From Paracoccaceae bacterium (GTDB lineage Bacteria > Pseudomonadota > Alphaproteobacteria > Rhodobacterales > Rhodobacteraceae), in assembly GCA_024226455.1 (NCBI GenBank), contig JAAELR010000004.1:1-40290 (forward strand): a stretch of DNA of 40,290 nucleotides. Direction: 5' to 3'. The notes under the pieces are model-generated. The model ran no database searches, had not been told where the DNA came from, and saw nothing but the letters and a program-made list of their open reading frames with translations. This document shows, one piece after another, positions 8,456 through 17,846 of the stretch (its first letter is position 1; the number at the start of each line of letters is the position of its first letter). A program made the translations under genes and the position numbers.

Positions 8456-8841
8456 GCCTGTTTGACGAGGATTTGTTCGAAAAGGGGCTGGCCCGGCGCA
8501 AGAGCACGCTGGGGGCTGAGTATGTGGAAAGGAACCTGGCGGCGGCGGATGAGTTCACCCGGCCATTCCAAGAGGCGATGACCGCCTGGTGCTGGGGGTT
8601 CGGCTGGGGTGACGAGGTGATCGACGCCAAGACCCGCAGCATGATGAACCTTTCGATGATCGGCGCGCTGGGCAAGATGCACGAATGGGAAATCCACCTG
8701 AACGGCGCGCTGAACAATGGCGTCAGCAAAGAAGAGATCCGGGCCATCATCCACGTGGTCGGCATCTATTGCGGCGTGCCGCAATCGCTGGAGTGCTTTC
8801 GGGTGGCGCGCAAGGTGCTGGAGGAACGCGGGCTGCTGTGA
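8452..8841 (+). CDS. Carboxymuconolactone decarboxylase (CMD) family protein
   Basis: This 129-residue protein has the size and pattern of single-domain CMD-family proteins related to PcaC. The features are a WCWGFGWGDEVIDAKTRSMMNLSMIGALGK core, then HEWEIHLNGALNNGVSKEEI, and a C-terminal IYCGVPQSLECFRVA resembling the CGVPAA..AFR of gamma-carboxymuconolactone decarboxylases. The redox CxxC of AhpD-type members is absent, so a peroxidase role is unlikely. PcaC acts in the protocatechuate branch of aromatic catabolism, but no other pca gene is present here; a paralogous role on a different lactone or keto acid is equally plausible. It is the last gene of the overlapping 4205-8841 series. Confidence 0.85.
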   Translation: MSLFDEDLFEKGLARRKSTLGAEYVERNLAAADEFTRPFQEAMTAWCWGFGWGDEVIDAKTRSMMNLSMIGALGKMHEWEIHLNGALNNGVSKEEIRAIIHVVGIYCGVPQSLECFRVARKVLEERGLL

Positions 8842-9106
8842 CCGGCTGCCGCCCTTTGTCGCCGCAATGCCGCCTGACGCAGATCGTGCGGATCGAGGGA
8901 CAGGCCAACAACGTGGTTCCGGGCCAGGTCAGCTGAGTGCACTTGCAAGACGATAGCCTGCCGGAAGGGCGTTTCGACGCGCCGAGATCCACGCCCCCGG
9001 GCGCGGCTTGGGCAATCGGGACTTTTCAGTTATGCGTGATCGCTTTAGTCTCTACCGACCGAGCCACAGATCCCGCGGCCCTATTTCGATTACCGGACCT
9101 ATGTGA

Positions 9107-10408
9107 ATGCGACCCACCTTTCTGTTTCCCCTCCTTGTCGCCATGGCCACCACAGCCAGCGCCAAGCCTCTGATTTCCGACAGCGAATCAAGCCTGGCGA
9201 TTATCTGCATCAACTACCGCGATACCGATGAGCGGATCGTCGAGATCTGCAGCCGGGCGCTTGCCGAGGCGCCCGGCGCCAGCCCCAGGCAGATCCGGCA
9301 AATGCGCAAATCGCTTGGCGATGCCTTCAACGCTCTGGGAGAGACCGAAAGGGCGCGCGTCGAATACGAGACCATCCTGCGGCAGAGCCCCGATGCGACC
9401 GCCGGTCATCTGGGGCTGGGCTGGTTGTTGCTAGCCGACGATCCCGCCGCCGCGGCACGGCATTTTGACCGTGCCGCAAGAACGGGAGTTTCGGCCGAGG
9501 TCGTCGGCGGGCGCGCCAAGGCGATGTACAAGGCCGGTGAGATCGGCTTCGACGACCTGGTCGAAATGCTCGACGCCGCGATTGCCATTGACCCGGAATA
9601 CAGCTGGGCGGTGCGGGAAAAGGGCTGGCAGCTGATCGATCTCAACCGCGAGGAAGAGGCGATCGAGGCTTTCACCACGGCATTGGGTATCCACCCCGAA
9701 GATGCGAACGCGCTGTTCGGATTGGCCAAGGCGCGGCTCTATTCCGCGCCGGAACTGGCGCTTGGCGACGTGAACCGCGCCCTGCAGATTGAATCCGACG
9801 ACTTCTGGGGTCTGGATCTGCGGTCGCAAATCATGTTCAATCTCGAACGCTACAGGCAATCGATACGAGACGCCGAGCGGGTGATCGCATTGGAGCCCGA
9901 CTATGCCGATGGTTTTGTCCGCAAAGCCCGAGCGTTGGCCGAGTTGGGAGAGCGTCAAACTGCGTTGGACCTGCTCGAGAAGCTTGCAGAGCGCGAGAAT
10001 TTCACCTCCAACGGATACCTGCGCTATTGGCGTGCCTCGCTAATGGCCGACGAACAGGATTGGCGCGGCGCCAAGCGGGTGCTGCAAGTCGGGTTCGACG
10101 CGGGCGAAGGCGATCAATATGACCACCGTCTGATGGCCTATATCCTGATCGAGCAGGGCCGGACCGGCCAGGCTATGCGCCATATCGAAACTGCGCTGAA
10201 AGCCGCACCCGACTGGGCGCTCTTGCATTTTTACAGGTCCAAGGTACTGGCCCTGAAACGCCAGCCTGCCAAGGCATTCGAGGCTTTTGCCGTGGTGCAT
10301 GGCCTGGGCGTTGAGGGCTGGATGGTCGGTGAGTTTGCCGCGGCGCTGGTCAAGCGCGGCTATTTCGTCGAGGCGATCCGGGCCCGGTTGCAGTTCCGCT
10401 CTTTCTGA
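9107..10408 (+). CDS. Exported tetratricopeptide-repeat protein
   Basis: This 433-residue protein starts with a probable Sec signal peptide (MRPTFLFPLLVAMATTASA, cleavage after ASA near residue 19), so it is likely periplasmic. The rest is a string of TPR-like helical pairs, for example RKSLGDAFNALGETERARVEYE, EKGWQLIDLNREEEAIEAFTTAL and MAYILIEQGRTGQAMRHIETAL, with the usual G/A/P spacing. No catalytic domain is visible, so it is probably a scaffold or binding protein. ATG 9107 follows an in-frame TGA and begins the signal peptide exactly; the ribosome site is weak. It lies alone, 265 bases after the catabolic cassette. Specific function is unknown. Confidence 0.8.
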   Translation: MRPTFLFPLLVAMATTASAKPLISDSESSLAIICINYRDTDERIVEICSRALAEAPGASPRQIRQMRKSLGDAFNALGETERARVEYETILRQSPDATAGHLGLGWLLLADDPAAAARHFDRAARTGVSAEVVGGRAKAMYKAGEIGFDDLVEMLDAAIAIDPEYSWAVREKGWQLIDLNREEEAIEAFTTALGIHPEDANALFGLAKARLYSAPELALGDVNRALQIESDDFWGLDLRSQIMFNLERYRQSIRDAERVIALEPDYADGFVRKARALAELGERQTALDLLEKLAERENFTSNGYLRYWRASLMADEQDWRGAKRVLQVGFDAGEGDQYDHRLMAYILIEQGRTGQAMRHIETALKAAPDWALLHFYRSKVLALKRQPAKAFEAFAVVHGLGVEGWMVGEFAAALVKRGYFVEAIRARLQFRSF

Positions 10409-10700
10409 TCTCGGGCGCCAGCGCCACGGTCAGGCCCGACAGCACCCCGGTGCGGGGCTGGCCCGGGCGGGGCGTGTCGCCGAATAGGGCGGGCAGCGCA
10501 TGTTGCGTGGGCGGGCGGTCTGTCGGTGCGCGGCAATCGGGGGAGTATCCGGTCTTGCGCCCGCAGCATCAGCGCAAACATCCGCCGAAATCACTCGGCC
10601 CCGGTGCCCAGCCATCATGCGCGCAGGTCATCGATTGCAATTTGCCCGCGTGTGCGTATCACGGGGGGCGGACGACATAGGCATTCAGGGGACGGCAGAG

Positions 10701-11572
<872 letters not shown>

Positions 11573-11576
<4 letters not shown>

Positions 11577-12862
11577 TCCTGCCTGCGGGTGCCCGGGTGC
11601 TCGTGCTTGGCGCCGGCGGGTTCATCGGGCTGCATATCGGCCTGGCGCTGCGGCGGGCGGGCCATCATGTGATCGCATCCGCCCGTGACGTGACGCGGCT
11701 GCAGGCGCTGGGGTTCGAGTGTTTCTGCGCCGATCTGGCACGTGCCGAGACCCATGAGCCGGAGTTCTGGCAGGATGCCATGCGCGATTGCGCCGGCGTG
11801 GTGAACGCCGCCGGGTTGCTGACCGGAACGCCCGAGCAGATGCGCGCGGTACATGTGCTGGCCCCGGCGGCGGTTTATGCGGCGATGCCGGATGGCGCGC
11901 GCGGGGTGCTGATCTCTGCCATCGGGGTCGAGGGAGACACCGGCTTTGCGGTGACCAAGCGCCAGGGCGAGACGGCCGCACAGACCAGCGCGCGCGCCAT
12001 CGCCATCCTGCGCCCGGGGCTGGTGCTGGGCGACGGCAGCTATGGCGGTTCGTCTCTGGCCCGCGCGATGGCGGTCCTGCCGGGGCTGTTGCCGGTGGTG
12101 GGCAGCGGCACGGAACGCTTCAACCCGATCCATGCCGACGACCTCTCGGCTATCGTCGTCGAGGCGTTGCTTTTGCCGGTGCCCGACGCGCCGGTCGAGA
12201 TCGGCGGCCCCGAGACGTTGACACAAGCCGAATTTCTGCAATCCCTGCGCCGCTGGCTGGGCCTGCGCGCCGTACCCGTCCGGCGCCTGCCCTACGGGTT
12301 GGCGCTGTGGTTTGGCCGGATCGGCGACGCGCTGCGCCTGGGTCCGGTCTCTGCCACTGCGGTGCGGCAGCTTTCGCTGGGCGCCGAGGCGGCGACAGAG
12401 GCGATGCGGGGCCGTTTCGCGCACCGCCCGCGCGGCTTCAGCGCCTTCCTGTTCGACCGGCCGGCGGGCACCCAGGACCTTTGGCACGCGCGGCTCTACC
12501 TGTTGCGCCCGGCACTGCGGCTGGGGCTGGCGCTGATCTGGCTGGCATCGGCGGCGCTGGGGCTGCTGACGCCGCTGCAGGCGATGCCTGGGGCGGTGCA
12601 GGGGTCGGGCCTGCCGGACCTGGCGCTGCTGGCCATGGCGCGGCTTGGCGGGCTGGCCGATCTGGCGATCGGGCTGGCGCTGTTGCGCGGCTGGCGGCTG
12701 CGGCTGATGGGGTGGCTGCAGCTGGGGCTGGTGGCCGGCTATACGGCGGGGCTGACGCTGATCGCCCCGGCACTCTGGCTCGACCCGTTGGGCGGGATAC
12801 TGAAAAACCTCGCCGTCATGCTGCTGATCGCGGTGCATATGGTGCTGGAACGAGAGCGATGA
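11573..12862 (+). CDS. Atypical SDR (NAD-dependent epimerase-like) fused to a DoxX-like membrane domain
   Basis: This 429-residue protein has two parts. Residues 1 to about 290 form an atypical short-chain dehydrogenase/reductase with dinucleotide-binding GAGGFIG (13-19), VVNAAGLL, and IAILRPGLVLGDGSYGG. The catalytic YxxxK is altered to FAVTK (125-129), as in NDUFA9-like or binding-only atypical SDRs. From about residue 308 it becomes strongly hydrophobic, with about four predicted membrane segments (LYLLRPALRLGLALIWLAS and similar), matching a DoxX-like domain. Start and stop both overlap neighbours by ATGA, so it is co-translated with mtnP and the DUF2269 gene. The fused membrane part suggests a quinone- or redox-linked role at the inner membrane, which is inference. 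Confidence 0.85.
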
Positions 12863-13338
12863 GCGATCCCTATCTGTTGCTGAAATGGCTGCATATCCTG
12901 TCCTCGACTGTACTTTTTGGCACCGGCATCGGCACCGCCTTCCAGATGGTCCGGGCGATGCGCAGCGGTCATGTCGGCACCATCCACGACGTCGCCCGCG
13001 GCGTCGTGCTGGCCGACTGGATGTTCACCACGCCTGCCGGTATTGCGCAGCCCGCTACCGGGCTGGCGCTGGTCTGGCTGCAGGGCTGGAGCTTGACCGA
13101 GCCCTGGCTGATCGCCACCTATGCGCTTTATCTGCTGGCCTTTGTCTGCTGGGCGCCGGTGGTGCATCTGCAGATCCGCATCCGCGACCTTTCCGGCGCG
13201 GTGCTTGCAGATGGCGGCCCACTGCCCCGGGCGGCAAGGCGGCTCTACCGTATCTGGTTCGCGCTGGGCTGGCCCGCCTTCGCGGCGCTGCTGGCGGTGT
13301 TCTGGCTGATGGTCGCCAAGCCGTCGCTTTGGGGCTGA
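12859..13338 (+). CDS. DUF2269 family integral membrane protein
   Basis: This 159-residue protein has four likely transmembrane helices: LLLKWLHILSSTVLFGTGIG, a central WMFTTPAGIAQPATGLALVWL, LIATYALYLLAFVCWAPVV, and a C-terminal FALGWPAFAALLAVFWLM. The KWLHILSSTVLFGTGIGTAF opening and the FTTPAGIAQPATG segment match the DUF2269 family of unknown function. The conserved His in the first helix could be a heme or metal ligand. Its start overlaps the SDR-DoxX stop (ATGA), and the same pairing with a DoxX-fused SDR suggests the two work together in the membrane. No function is proposed beyond that. Confidence 0.83.
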   Translation: MSDPYLLLKWLHILSSTVLFGTGIGTAFQMVRAMRSGHVGTIHDVARGVVLADWMFTTPAGIAQPATGLALVWLQGWSLTEPWLIATYALYLLAFVCWAPVVHLQIRIRDLSGAVLADGGPLPRAARRLYRIWFALGWPAFAALLAVFWLMVAKPSLWG

Positions 13339-13526
13339 CCTGCCGTACGCAAGGTTAACCGGGCGCAAACCCGGACAGGGTAGGACCCTTACCGATGATC
13401 TTCGCCTCAGTGCGCCCGCATCCAAGCGCGCCCTTGCGCGCGCCACCGGGTTTGGGCATGAACACCCCCGAAACCGCCGCCGCAACCCGCAACGCCCCCC
13501 GTCTGCCCGTAAGAAAGGCCCAGCCC

Positions 13527-14066
13527 ATGACACCGCAGCCCAGCGTCAAGGACTATATCCGCACCATCGTCGACTTCCCGCACGAGGGCATCCTGTTTCG
13601 CGATGTCACCACCCTATTCGCCGATCCGCGCGGTTTTCGCATGGCCATCGACCAGATGCTGCACCCCTATACCGGGCAGCGCATCGACAAGGTTGTGGGG
13701 CTGGAAGCGCGCGGTTTCATCCTGGGCGGCGCCATTGCGCACCAGCTGAGCTGCGGCTTCGTGCCGATCCGCAAGAAGGGCAAGCTGCCCGGCACCACGA
13801 TCAGCGAGGAATACACACTGGAATACGGCGAGGCGATCGTCGAGATCCACGACGACGCCATCGCCGCCGGAGAGACCGTGCTGATCGTCGACGACCTGCT
13901 GGCCACCGGCGGCACCGCCGAGGCCGGCATCAAGCTGCTGGAACGTCTGGGCGCCGAGATTGTCGGCTGCGCCGTGATCATCGACCTGCCGGACCTGGGC
14001 GGGCGCCGCAAGCTGGAACAGATGGGCATGGACGTGCACGCCCTTTGCGCCTTCGAGGGGTTGTGA
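13527..14066 (+). CDS. apt: Adenine phosphoribosyltransferase
   Basis: This 179-residue purine salvage enzyme converts adenine and PRPP to AMP. The N-terminal [23 protein letters not shown] is diagnostic of Apt, [15 protein letters not shown] holds the purine-site loop, and [14 protein letters not shown] is the PRPP-binding motif with its paired Asp residues. ATG 13527 is chosen because AAAGG lies 8-10 bases upstream and the family N-terminus begins there; the frame is open 44 codons further upstream without similarity. It is separated by 188 bases from the DUF2269 gene, so it may have its own promoter. A short GC hairpin (13359-13374) lies in that gap. It complements mtnP, whose product adenine it recycles. 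Confidence 0.95.
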   Translation: MTPQPSVKDYIRTIVDFPHEGILFRDVTTLFADPRGFRMAIDQMLHPYTGQRIDKVVGLEARGFILGGAIAHQLSCGFVPIRKKGKLPGTTISEEYTLEYGEAIVEIHDDAIAAGETVLIVDDLLATGGTAEAGIKLLERLGAEIVGCAVIIDLPDLGGRRKLEQMGMDVHALCAFEGL

Positions 14067-14160
14067 CGCCGGGTCGGCCCCCGGTCGGCCAATTGGCAAG
14101 CGGCTTGAACCGGCCCCTGCGGGGGCGACCGGAGGTCACCGCCGACCAGTTCCCGGCGCG

Positions 14161-14919
14161 TCATAGTAGAAACGGAATCAACGCCTTGCGCTCCGACGGG
14201 TAGTCGGGGAATGTCTGGCGGTACCAGCGGTGATGCGCGATGGCGCGGGGGGCGAGATTGGCCGCGGTCCAGACCGCGAAGGCCAGCGCTGGCAGGTTCC
14301 AGCAGGCGATGGCAAAGCCGGTCCACTCGACGATCTCGCCCAGATGGTTGGGGCAGCTGACCCAGCGGAACAGGCCGCCCTTCGGGATCACGTAGGTCTG
14401 CGGTTCGCCGTGGTCGCGCAGCGCCACCAGCCGCCGGTCGGCGCGGATGTTGATCGTGGCTCCGAGGGCAAATACCGCCAGCCCGATCCAGAACCGTGGG
14501 TCGGCCAGCCATTGGCCCCCGTATCCGCCCCAGCCCTGCGCCAGGTAATAGCCGTTGGCCCAGCCGTTTGCGGTGTTGAACAGGATGGCACTTGCCACGA
14601 TGACCAGTGGGATCTTTTTGCCGCGGGTGCGCATGGTCAGCGGGTAGATCACCGAGCGCTGCAGGTAATGCGCCAGCCAAAGACCCAGGAACACCGCCAC
14701 CGGCGCGCTGACCGCGCCACCGGCCGCGAATGGCGCAAGCAGCGCCACGGGAGACACGATCTCCATCACGATCCAGCCCAGCCGGTTATCAATGCCGGGG
14801 CCCCATTTGCCGCTGGCGTGCCGTCCGTAGCCCGGGGTCAGCCACAGTTGCACCGGCACCAGCGCCACCGCCAGCAGTGCCCAGCAAAGGATAAGCCAGT
14901 TGAATGTCTGCAGGCTCAC
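14161..14919 (-). CDS. Steroid 5-alpha-reductase/DUF1295-like membrane protein
   Basis: This 252-residue, mostly hydrophobic protein has about six membrane segments. The C-terminal part carries the 5-alpha-reductase/isoprenylcysteine-methyltransferase-like signature: YVIPKGGLFRWVSCPNHLGEIVEWTGFAIA, followed by RAIAHHRWYRQTFPDYPSERKALIPFLL at the end, where the conserved NxxGE (here NHLGE) and HHRWY motifs lie. Such proteins reduce C=C bonds of steroid-like or polyprenyl substrates; in bacteria the substrate is usually unknown. The GTG start at 14919 overlaps the stop of the upstream FAD oxidoreductase (GTGA), implying co-translation with it. The product ends 94 bases from the convergent apt. 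Confidence 0.8.
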   Translation of the reverse strand: MSLQTFNWLILCWALLAVALVPVQLWLTPGYGRHASGKWGPGIDNRLGWIVMEIVSPVALLAPFAAGGAVSAPVAVFLGLWLAHYLQRSVIYPLTMRTRGKKIPLVIVASAILFNTANGWANGYYLAQGWGGYGGQWLADPRFWIGLAVFALGATINIRADRRLVALRDHGEPQTYVIPKGGLFRWVSCPNHLGEIVEWTGFAIACWNLPALAFAVWTAANLAPRAIAHHRWYRQTFPDYPSERKALIPFLL

Positions 14920-16337
14920 GGCGCGTCGGGGGTCAGAACGGCGCCGGGGTTCATGATGCCCACCGGGTCGAGCGCGGCCTTGATCGCCCGCATCGCAGCC
15001 AGCTTGGCCGGATCGCCATAGCGCACCAGATCTGCCGCCTTGATCCGCCCGATCCCGTGTTCGGCGCTGATAGAGCCCTCCATCGCCGTCACCAGATCAT
15101 GGACCGCGCGTATCACCGCCGGCTTCTCGGGCAGGCGTTCGGCCCGGGTCTGGCCGGGCAGGGGGTAGACATTGTAATGCAGATTGCCGTCGCCCAGATG
15201 ACCGAAGCAGTTGGTGCGGTAGTCGCCCAGGCGGGCCAGCGTCTCGGCGCACAGCCGGATGAAATCGGGGATCAGGCTCAGCGGCAGAGATATGTCGTGG
15301 CTCGAGATCGAACCGATGCGCCGGTTCGCCTCTGGGATCGATTCGCGCATGGTCCAGAACTCCTGCCGCTGGGTTTGCGATTGCGCAATCAGCCCGTCGC
15401 TGACCAGCCCGGCATCGTGCGTTTCTGCAAAGAGAGTCTCCAGTTTCCTTTGCGGATCCTGATCCGCTGCAAGGCCGAGATCGATCAGCACCAGCCAGTC
15501 TGGCGGTTGCGCAAAAGGAAGGCGGATTTGTGGCATAGTTTCGGCCAAAAAGTGCAAACTCTGCCCGGCGATCAGTTCGAAGGCCGAAACCCCGTCGCCG
15601 ATCTGGTGAAGGCTGGCGTTCAGCAGGTTCAGCGCCGCCCGCGGGTCGGGCACCACCAGCAGCGCCGTGCCGGTCCTGGCGGGGCGCGGCAATAGCCGCA
15701 GCGCCGCGGCGGTGACCACCCCCAGCGTGCCCTCGGCGCCGATCAGCAGGTTGCGCAGGTCATAGCCGGTGTTGTCCTTCCTGAGCCGCCGCAGCCCGTG
15801 CCAGACGGAGCCATCGGGCAGCACCGCCTCGAGCCCCAGCGTCAGGTCGCGCATATTGCCGTAGCGCAGCACGTTGACGCCGCCGGCATTGGTGCCCAGA
15901 AGTCCGCCGATCCGGGCCGAGCCCTCGCTGGCCAGCGACAGCGGGAAAAGCCGGTCGGCATCCTCGGCGGCCTGCTGCACCGTGGCGAGGACCGCACCGG
16001 CCTCGGCGACGATCACGTTCTCGGTCGGATGGAGCGCGCGGATCGCCGTCATCCGCTCCATCGACAGTACCAGCGGCAACGACCCGTCGGGCATGATCTG
16101 CCCGCCCACCAGACCGGTGCCGCCGGCATAGGGCACCACCGGCACCCGCGCGTCTGCGGCGGCGGCGATGACAGAGGCGGTCTCGGCGGTGTCGCCCGGC
16201 GCCACCACCAGCCCGGCCTGGCCATGCAGGATGCCGCGCGGCTCTTGCAGGTAGTTGGGCGTGATGTCGCGGAACGCGGCGGTGGGAAGCCGGGCGCGCA
16301 GGTGATCGGCAAAGGTTTGGGTGACGGGGTTCAGCAT
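14916..16337 (-). CDS. FAD-binding oxidoreductase (GlcD / D-2-hydroxyacid dehydrogenase type)
   Basis: This 473-residue flavoprotein belongs to the FAD_binding_4 plus FAD-oxidase_C family (glycolate oxidase GlcD, D-lactate and D-2-hydroxyglutarate dehydrogenases). The FAD domain shows VVPYAGGTGLVGGQ and IGGLLGTNAGGVNVLRYGNMRD. The C-terminal domain shows CFGHLGDGNLHYNVYP and SAEHGIGRIKA, with the His residues that bind metal/substrate in this family. ATG 16337 (MLNPVTQTF) is chosen; a GTG at 16355 is an alternative, and neither has a clear ribosome site. It is co-translated with the 5-alpha-reductase-like gene. A strong palindrome lies 38 bases upstream of the start. The substrate is probably a D-2-hydroxyacid; which one is not readable. 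Confidence 0.88.
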   Translation of the reverse strand: MLNPVTQTFADHLRARLPTAAFRDITPNYLQEPRGILHGQAGLVVAPGDTAETASVIAAAADARVPVVPYAGGTGLVGGQIMPDGSLPLVLSMERMTAIRALHPTENVIVAEAGAVLATVQQAAEDADRLFPLSLASEGSARIGGLLGTNAGGVNVLRYGNMRDLTLGLEAVLPDGSVWHGLRRLRKDNTGYDLRNLLIGAEGTLGVVTAAALRLLPRPARTGTALLVVPDPRAALNLLNASLHQIGDGVSAFELIAGQSLHFLAETMPQIRLPFAQPPDWLVLIDLGLAADQDPQRKLETLFAETHDAGLVSDGLIAQSQTQRQEFWTMRESIPEANRRIGSISSHDISLPLSLIPDFIRLCAETLARLGDYRTNCFGHLGDGNLHYNVYPLPGQTRAERLPEKPAVIRAVHDLVTAMEGSISAEHGIGRIKAADLVRYGDPAKLAAMRAIKAALDPVGIMNPGAVLTPDAP

Positions 16338-16375
16338 GGGATCAAGGAGAAGCACGCGCGCAATTCAGGCGCAAG

Positions 16376-16445
16376 CGCTCATCGGGCCCTTCGGGTCCCT
16401 CCTCGCGGCGGTCGGCGGGGAGGGACCCGAAGGGCCCGATGAGCG
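16376..16445. repeat. Perfect 27-bp-arm palindrome, 16-base centre
   Basis: The arms 16376-16402 and 16419-16445 are perfect reverse complements over 27 bp. Inside, one G-T pair (16403/16418) and three further pairs (16404-16406 with 16415-16417) leave a short loop. Each arm is built from the nested words GGGCCCTTCGGGTCCC and its complement. No T-tract follows on either strand, so it is not a standard intrinsic terminator. It sits between the FAD oxidoreductase start and an MBL-fold gene remnant; it resembles a REP-like or mobile palindromic unit. Whether it is repeated elsewhere in the genome cannot be seen here. Confidence 0.9.
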
Positions 16446-16740
16446 GCATTTCGTCGAAAGCCGGCCCGGGCAGCGGTTCCGGCACCAGAACCGTGGGCCG
16501 CCGCGGCATGCCGCGCAGCCACATTTCAATCGAAGGCGCGCCGTTGCGCATGGTGGCCAACTCGTCCGGCATGCCCGGGATGAACCGGTCCAGCGGCAAT
16601 GGCCCGAATCAGTGCATCGGGATCGCCACCGAGGATTTCAGCCGTTTCATGATCCGCACCATGGTTCCGGTGGGCAGCGTCATCCCGCCATCCACCGCCG
16701 CCATCACCATGTCGAGCCGGCCAATGGCGGCTGCGCCCGG
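16441..16740 (-). pseudogene. Remnant of an MBL-fold metallo-hydrolase gene, C-terminal end only
   Basis: Read on the minus strand from 16740, the frame gives about 43 residues ending in a segment of the form MVMAAVDGG...RLKSSVAIPMH, then a TGA at 16611-16609, then continues in the same frame as FGPLPLDRFIPGMPDE and RGMPRRPTVLVPEPL. VDGG(x)T...VIPMHWF...LDRF is the usual C-terminal pattern of small MBL-fold hydrolases. The TGA falls where a Trp codon (TGG) would normally follow IPMH, a single-base nonsense change. The N-terminal part with the metal-binding HxHxDH is missing: the frame meets a stop just upstream of 16740. The 3' end runs into the palindrome at 16376-16445. The family call is by pattern and is moderate. 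Confidence 0.55.
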
Positions 16741-17024
16741 GATTGGGCAGAGACCCCCACCGGTCGAATCTCAAGGGGGTGAGGAGGGTCTCAGCTTTGC
16801 CAGAACGCCCAAACCCACGGGTTTTGTCTTGCGCCACCGCGAACCGGGCCAGCGCCGGGCCATGCCCGAGAGAGGCGTTGCTGCATGATTCGCGTTCAGG
16901 TCGATCTGCGCAGATCGGGGGTTCTCGCAGAAATCCCGCGGTTTCAACAGCTAACGCGATTTTGACTGGCCGTTGCGCAGAATAGTGGTAAACTGGGCTT
17001 CAAATCGCGGGGACGACCGGACTG

Positions 17025-17726
17025 ATGCGAGCCCTACTGCTGACAAGTTTTCTGGCCCTATCGGCATGTTCGATGCTGCCGACGCCTCCCTCCGGGGACG
17101 GAGAGATGCTGCGCGCCGGCTTGCCCTCGCCCGAGGTTGCGGCCGAGAATTTCCTGTCTGTCGTCGATCTGGTCGAGCCGGTGGCCGAACGTGTCTGCCG
17201 GGCTGAGGCCGCCGAGGCCGGACCAACCTGCGATTTCCAGATCGTGGTAGACAGCCGTCCCGGTCTGGCGCCGAACGTATACCAGACCAGCGACCCCGCC
17301 GGACGCCCGATCATCGTGTTCACCGTGGCGCTGATCGGCGAGGCGCGCAATCGCCAGGAACTGGCCTTTGTCCTGGGGCATGAGGCGGCGCATCACATCG
17401 CCGGCCACAGCCCTGATCCGCTGATCAAACCCGCTGCGGTGCCGCCCGGCACCCTGTCGACCAAAGGTTCCGGTGTCGTTGCGCCGCCGGCCTGCACCGC
17501 GAAATCGATCGCCGAGGATCCGGGGACCTGCCGCTATACCGGCGGATCGGAACTGGAGGCCGACGCGCTGGGTGCGGTGATAGCCTATCGCGCAGGCTTC
17601 GACCCGGTAGAGGGCGCCGAGTTTTTCCGCCGCGCCGCCGAGGCCGGCACCGGGTTCCGCGCCGCGCATCCCCAGGACGCAGAGCGGATCGAGACCGTCC
17701 GCCGCACCATGGCCGACCTGCAATAG
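17025..17726 (+). CDS. M48-family metallopeptidase lipoprotein
   Basis: This 233-residue protein has a lipoprotein signal (hydrophobic LLLTSFLALSA followed by Cys15, lipobox LSAC), so the mature protein is probably anchored in a membrane on the periplasmic side. The zinc motif HEAAH (119-123) and the downstream ELEAD (176-180), which supplies the third ligand, identify an M48-like peptidase resembling BepA/LoiP housekeeping proteases of the outer membrane. A two-residue spacing around GHEAAHHIAGHS is typical. Unusually for M48, the domain is short, and several Cys residues (C58, C69, C157, C169) could form disulfides. A weak promoter-like run lies upstream. A role in outer-membrane protein quality control is inference from the family. 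Confidence 0.88.
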   Translation: MRALLLTSFLALSACSMLPTPPSGDGEMLRAGLPSPEVAAENFLSVVDLVEPVAERVCRAEAAEAGPTCDFQIVVDSRPGLAPNVYQTSDPAGRPIIVFTVALIGEARNRQELAFVLGHEAAHHIAGHSPDPLIKPAAVPPGTLSTKGSGVVAPPACTAKSIAEDPGTCRYTGGSELEADALGAVIAYRAGFDPVEGAEFFRRAAEAGTGFRAAHPQDAERIETVRRTMADLQ

Positions 17727-17846
17727 CGCCAGACCCGCCGGTGTTCTGCCTGATGCCGGGGATCCGGATCGCCCCGCGACGGATCGTGTTTCAATAATTG
17801 CGAAAATCACGCTAGCCTTTCCCGGGGCACCGGGGAGGGCGCGCGC

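Noticed and set aside
16609-16611. In-frame TGA as selenocysteine codon
   Set aside because: The position is normally Trp in this family, the gene is truncated, and no SECIS-like stem was seen; a nonsense mutation is simpler.
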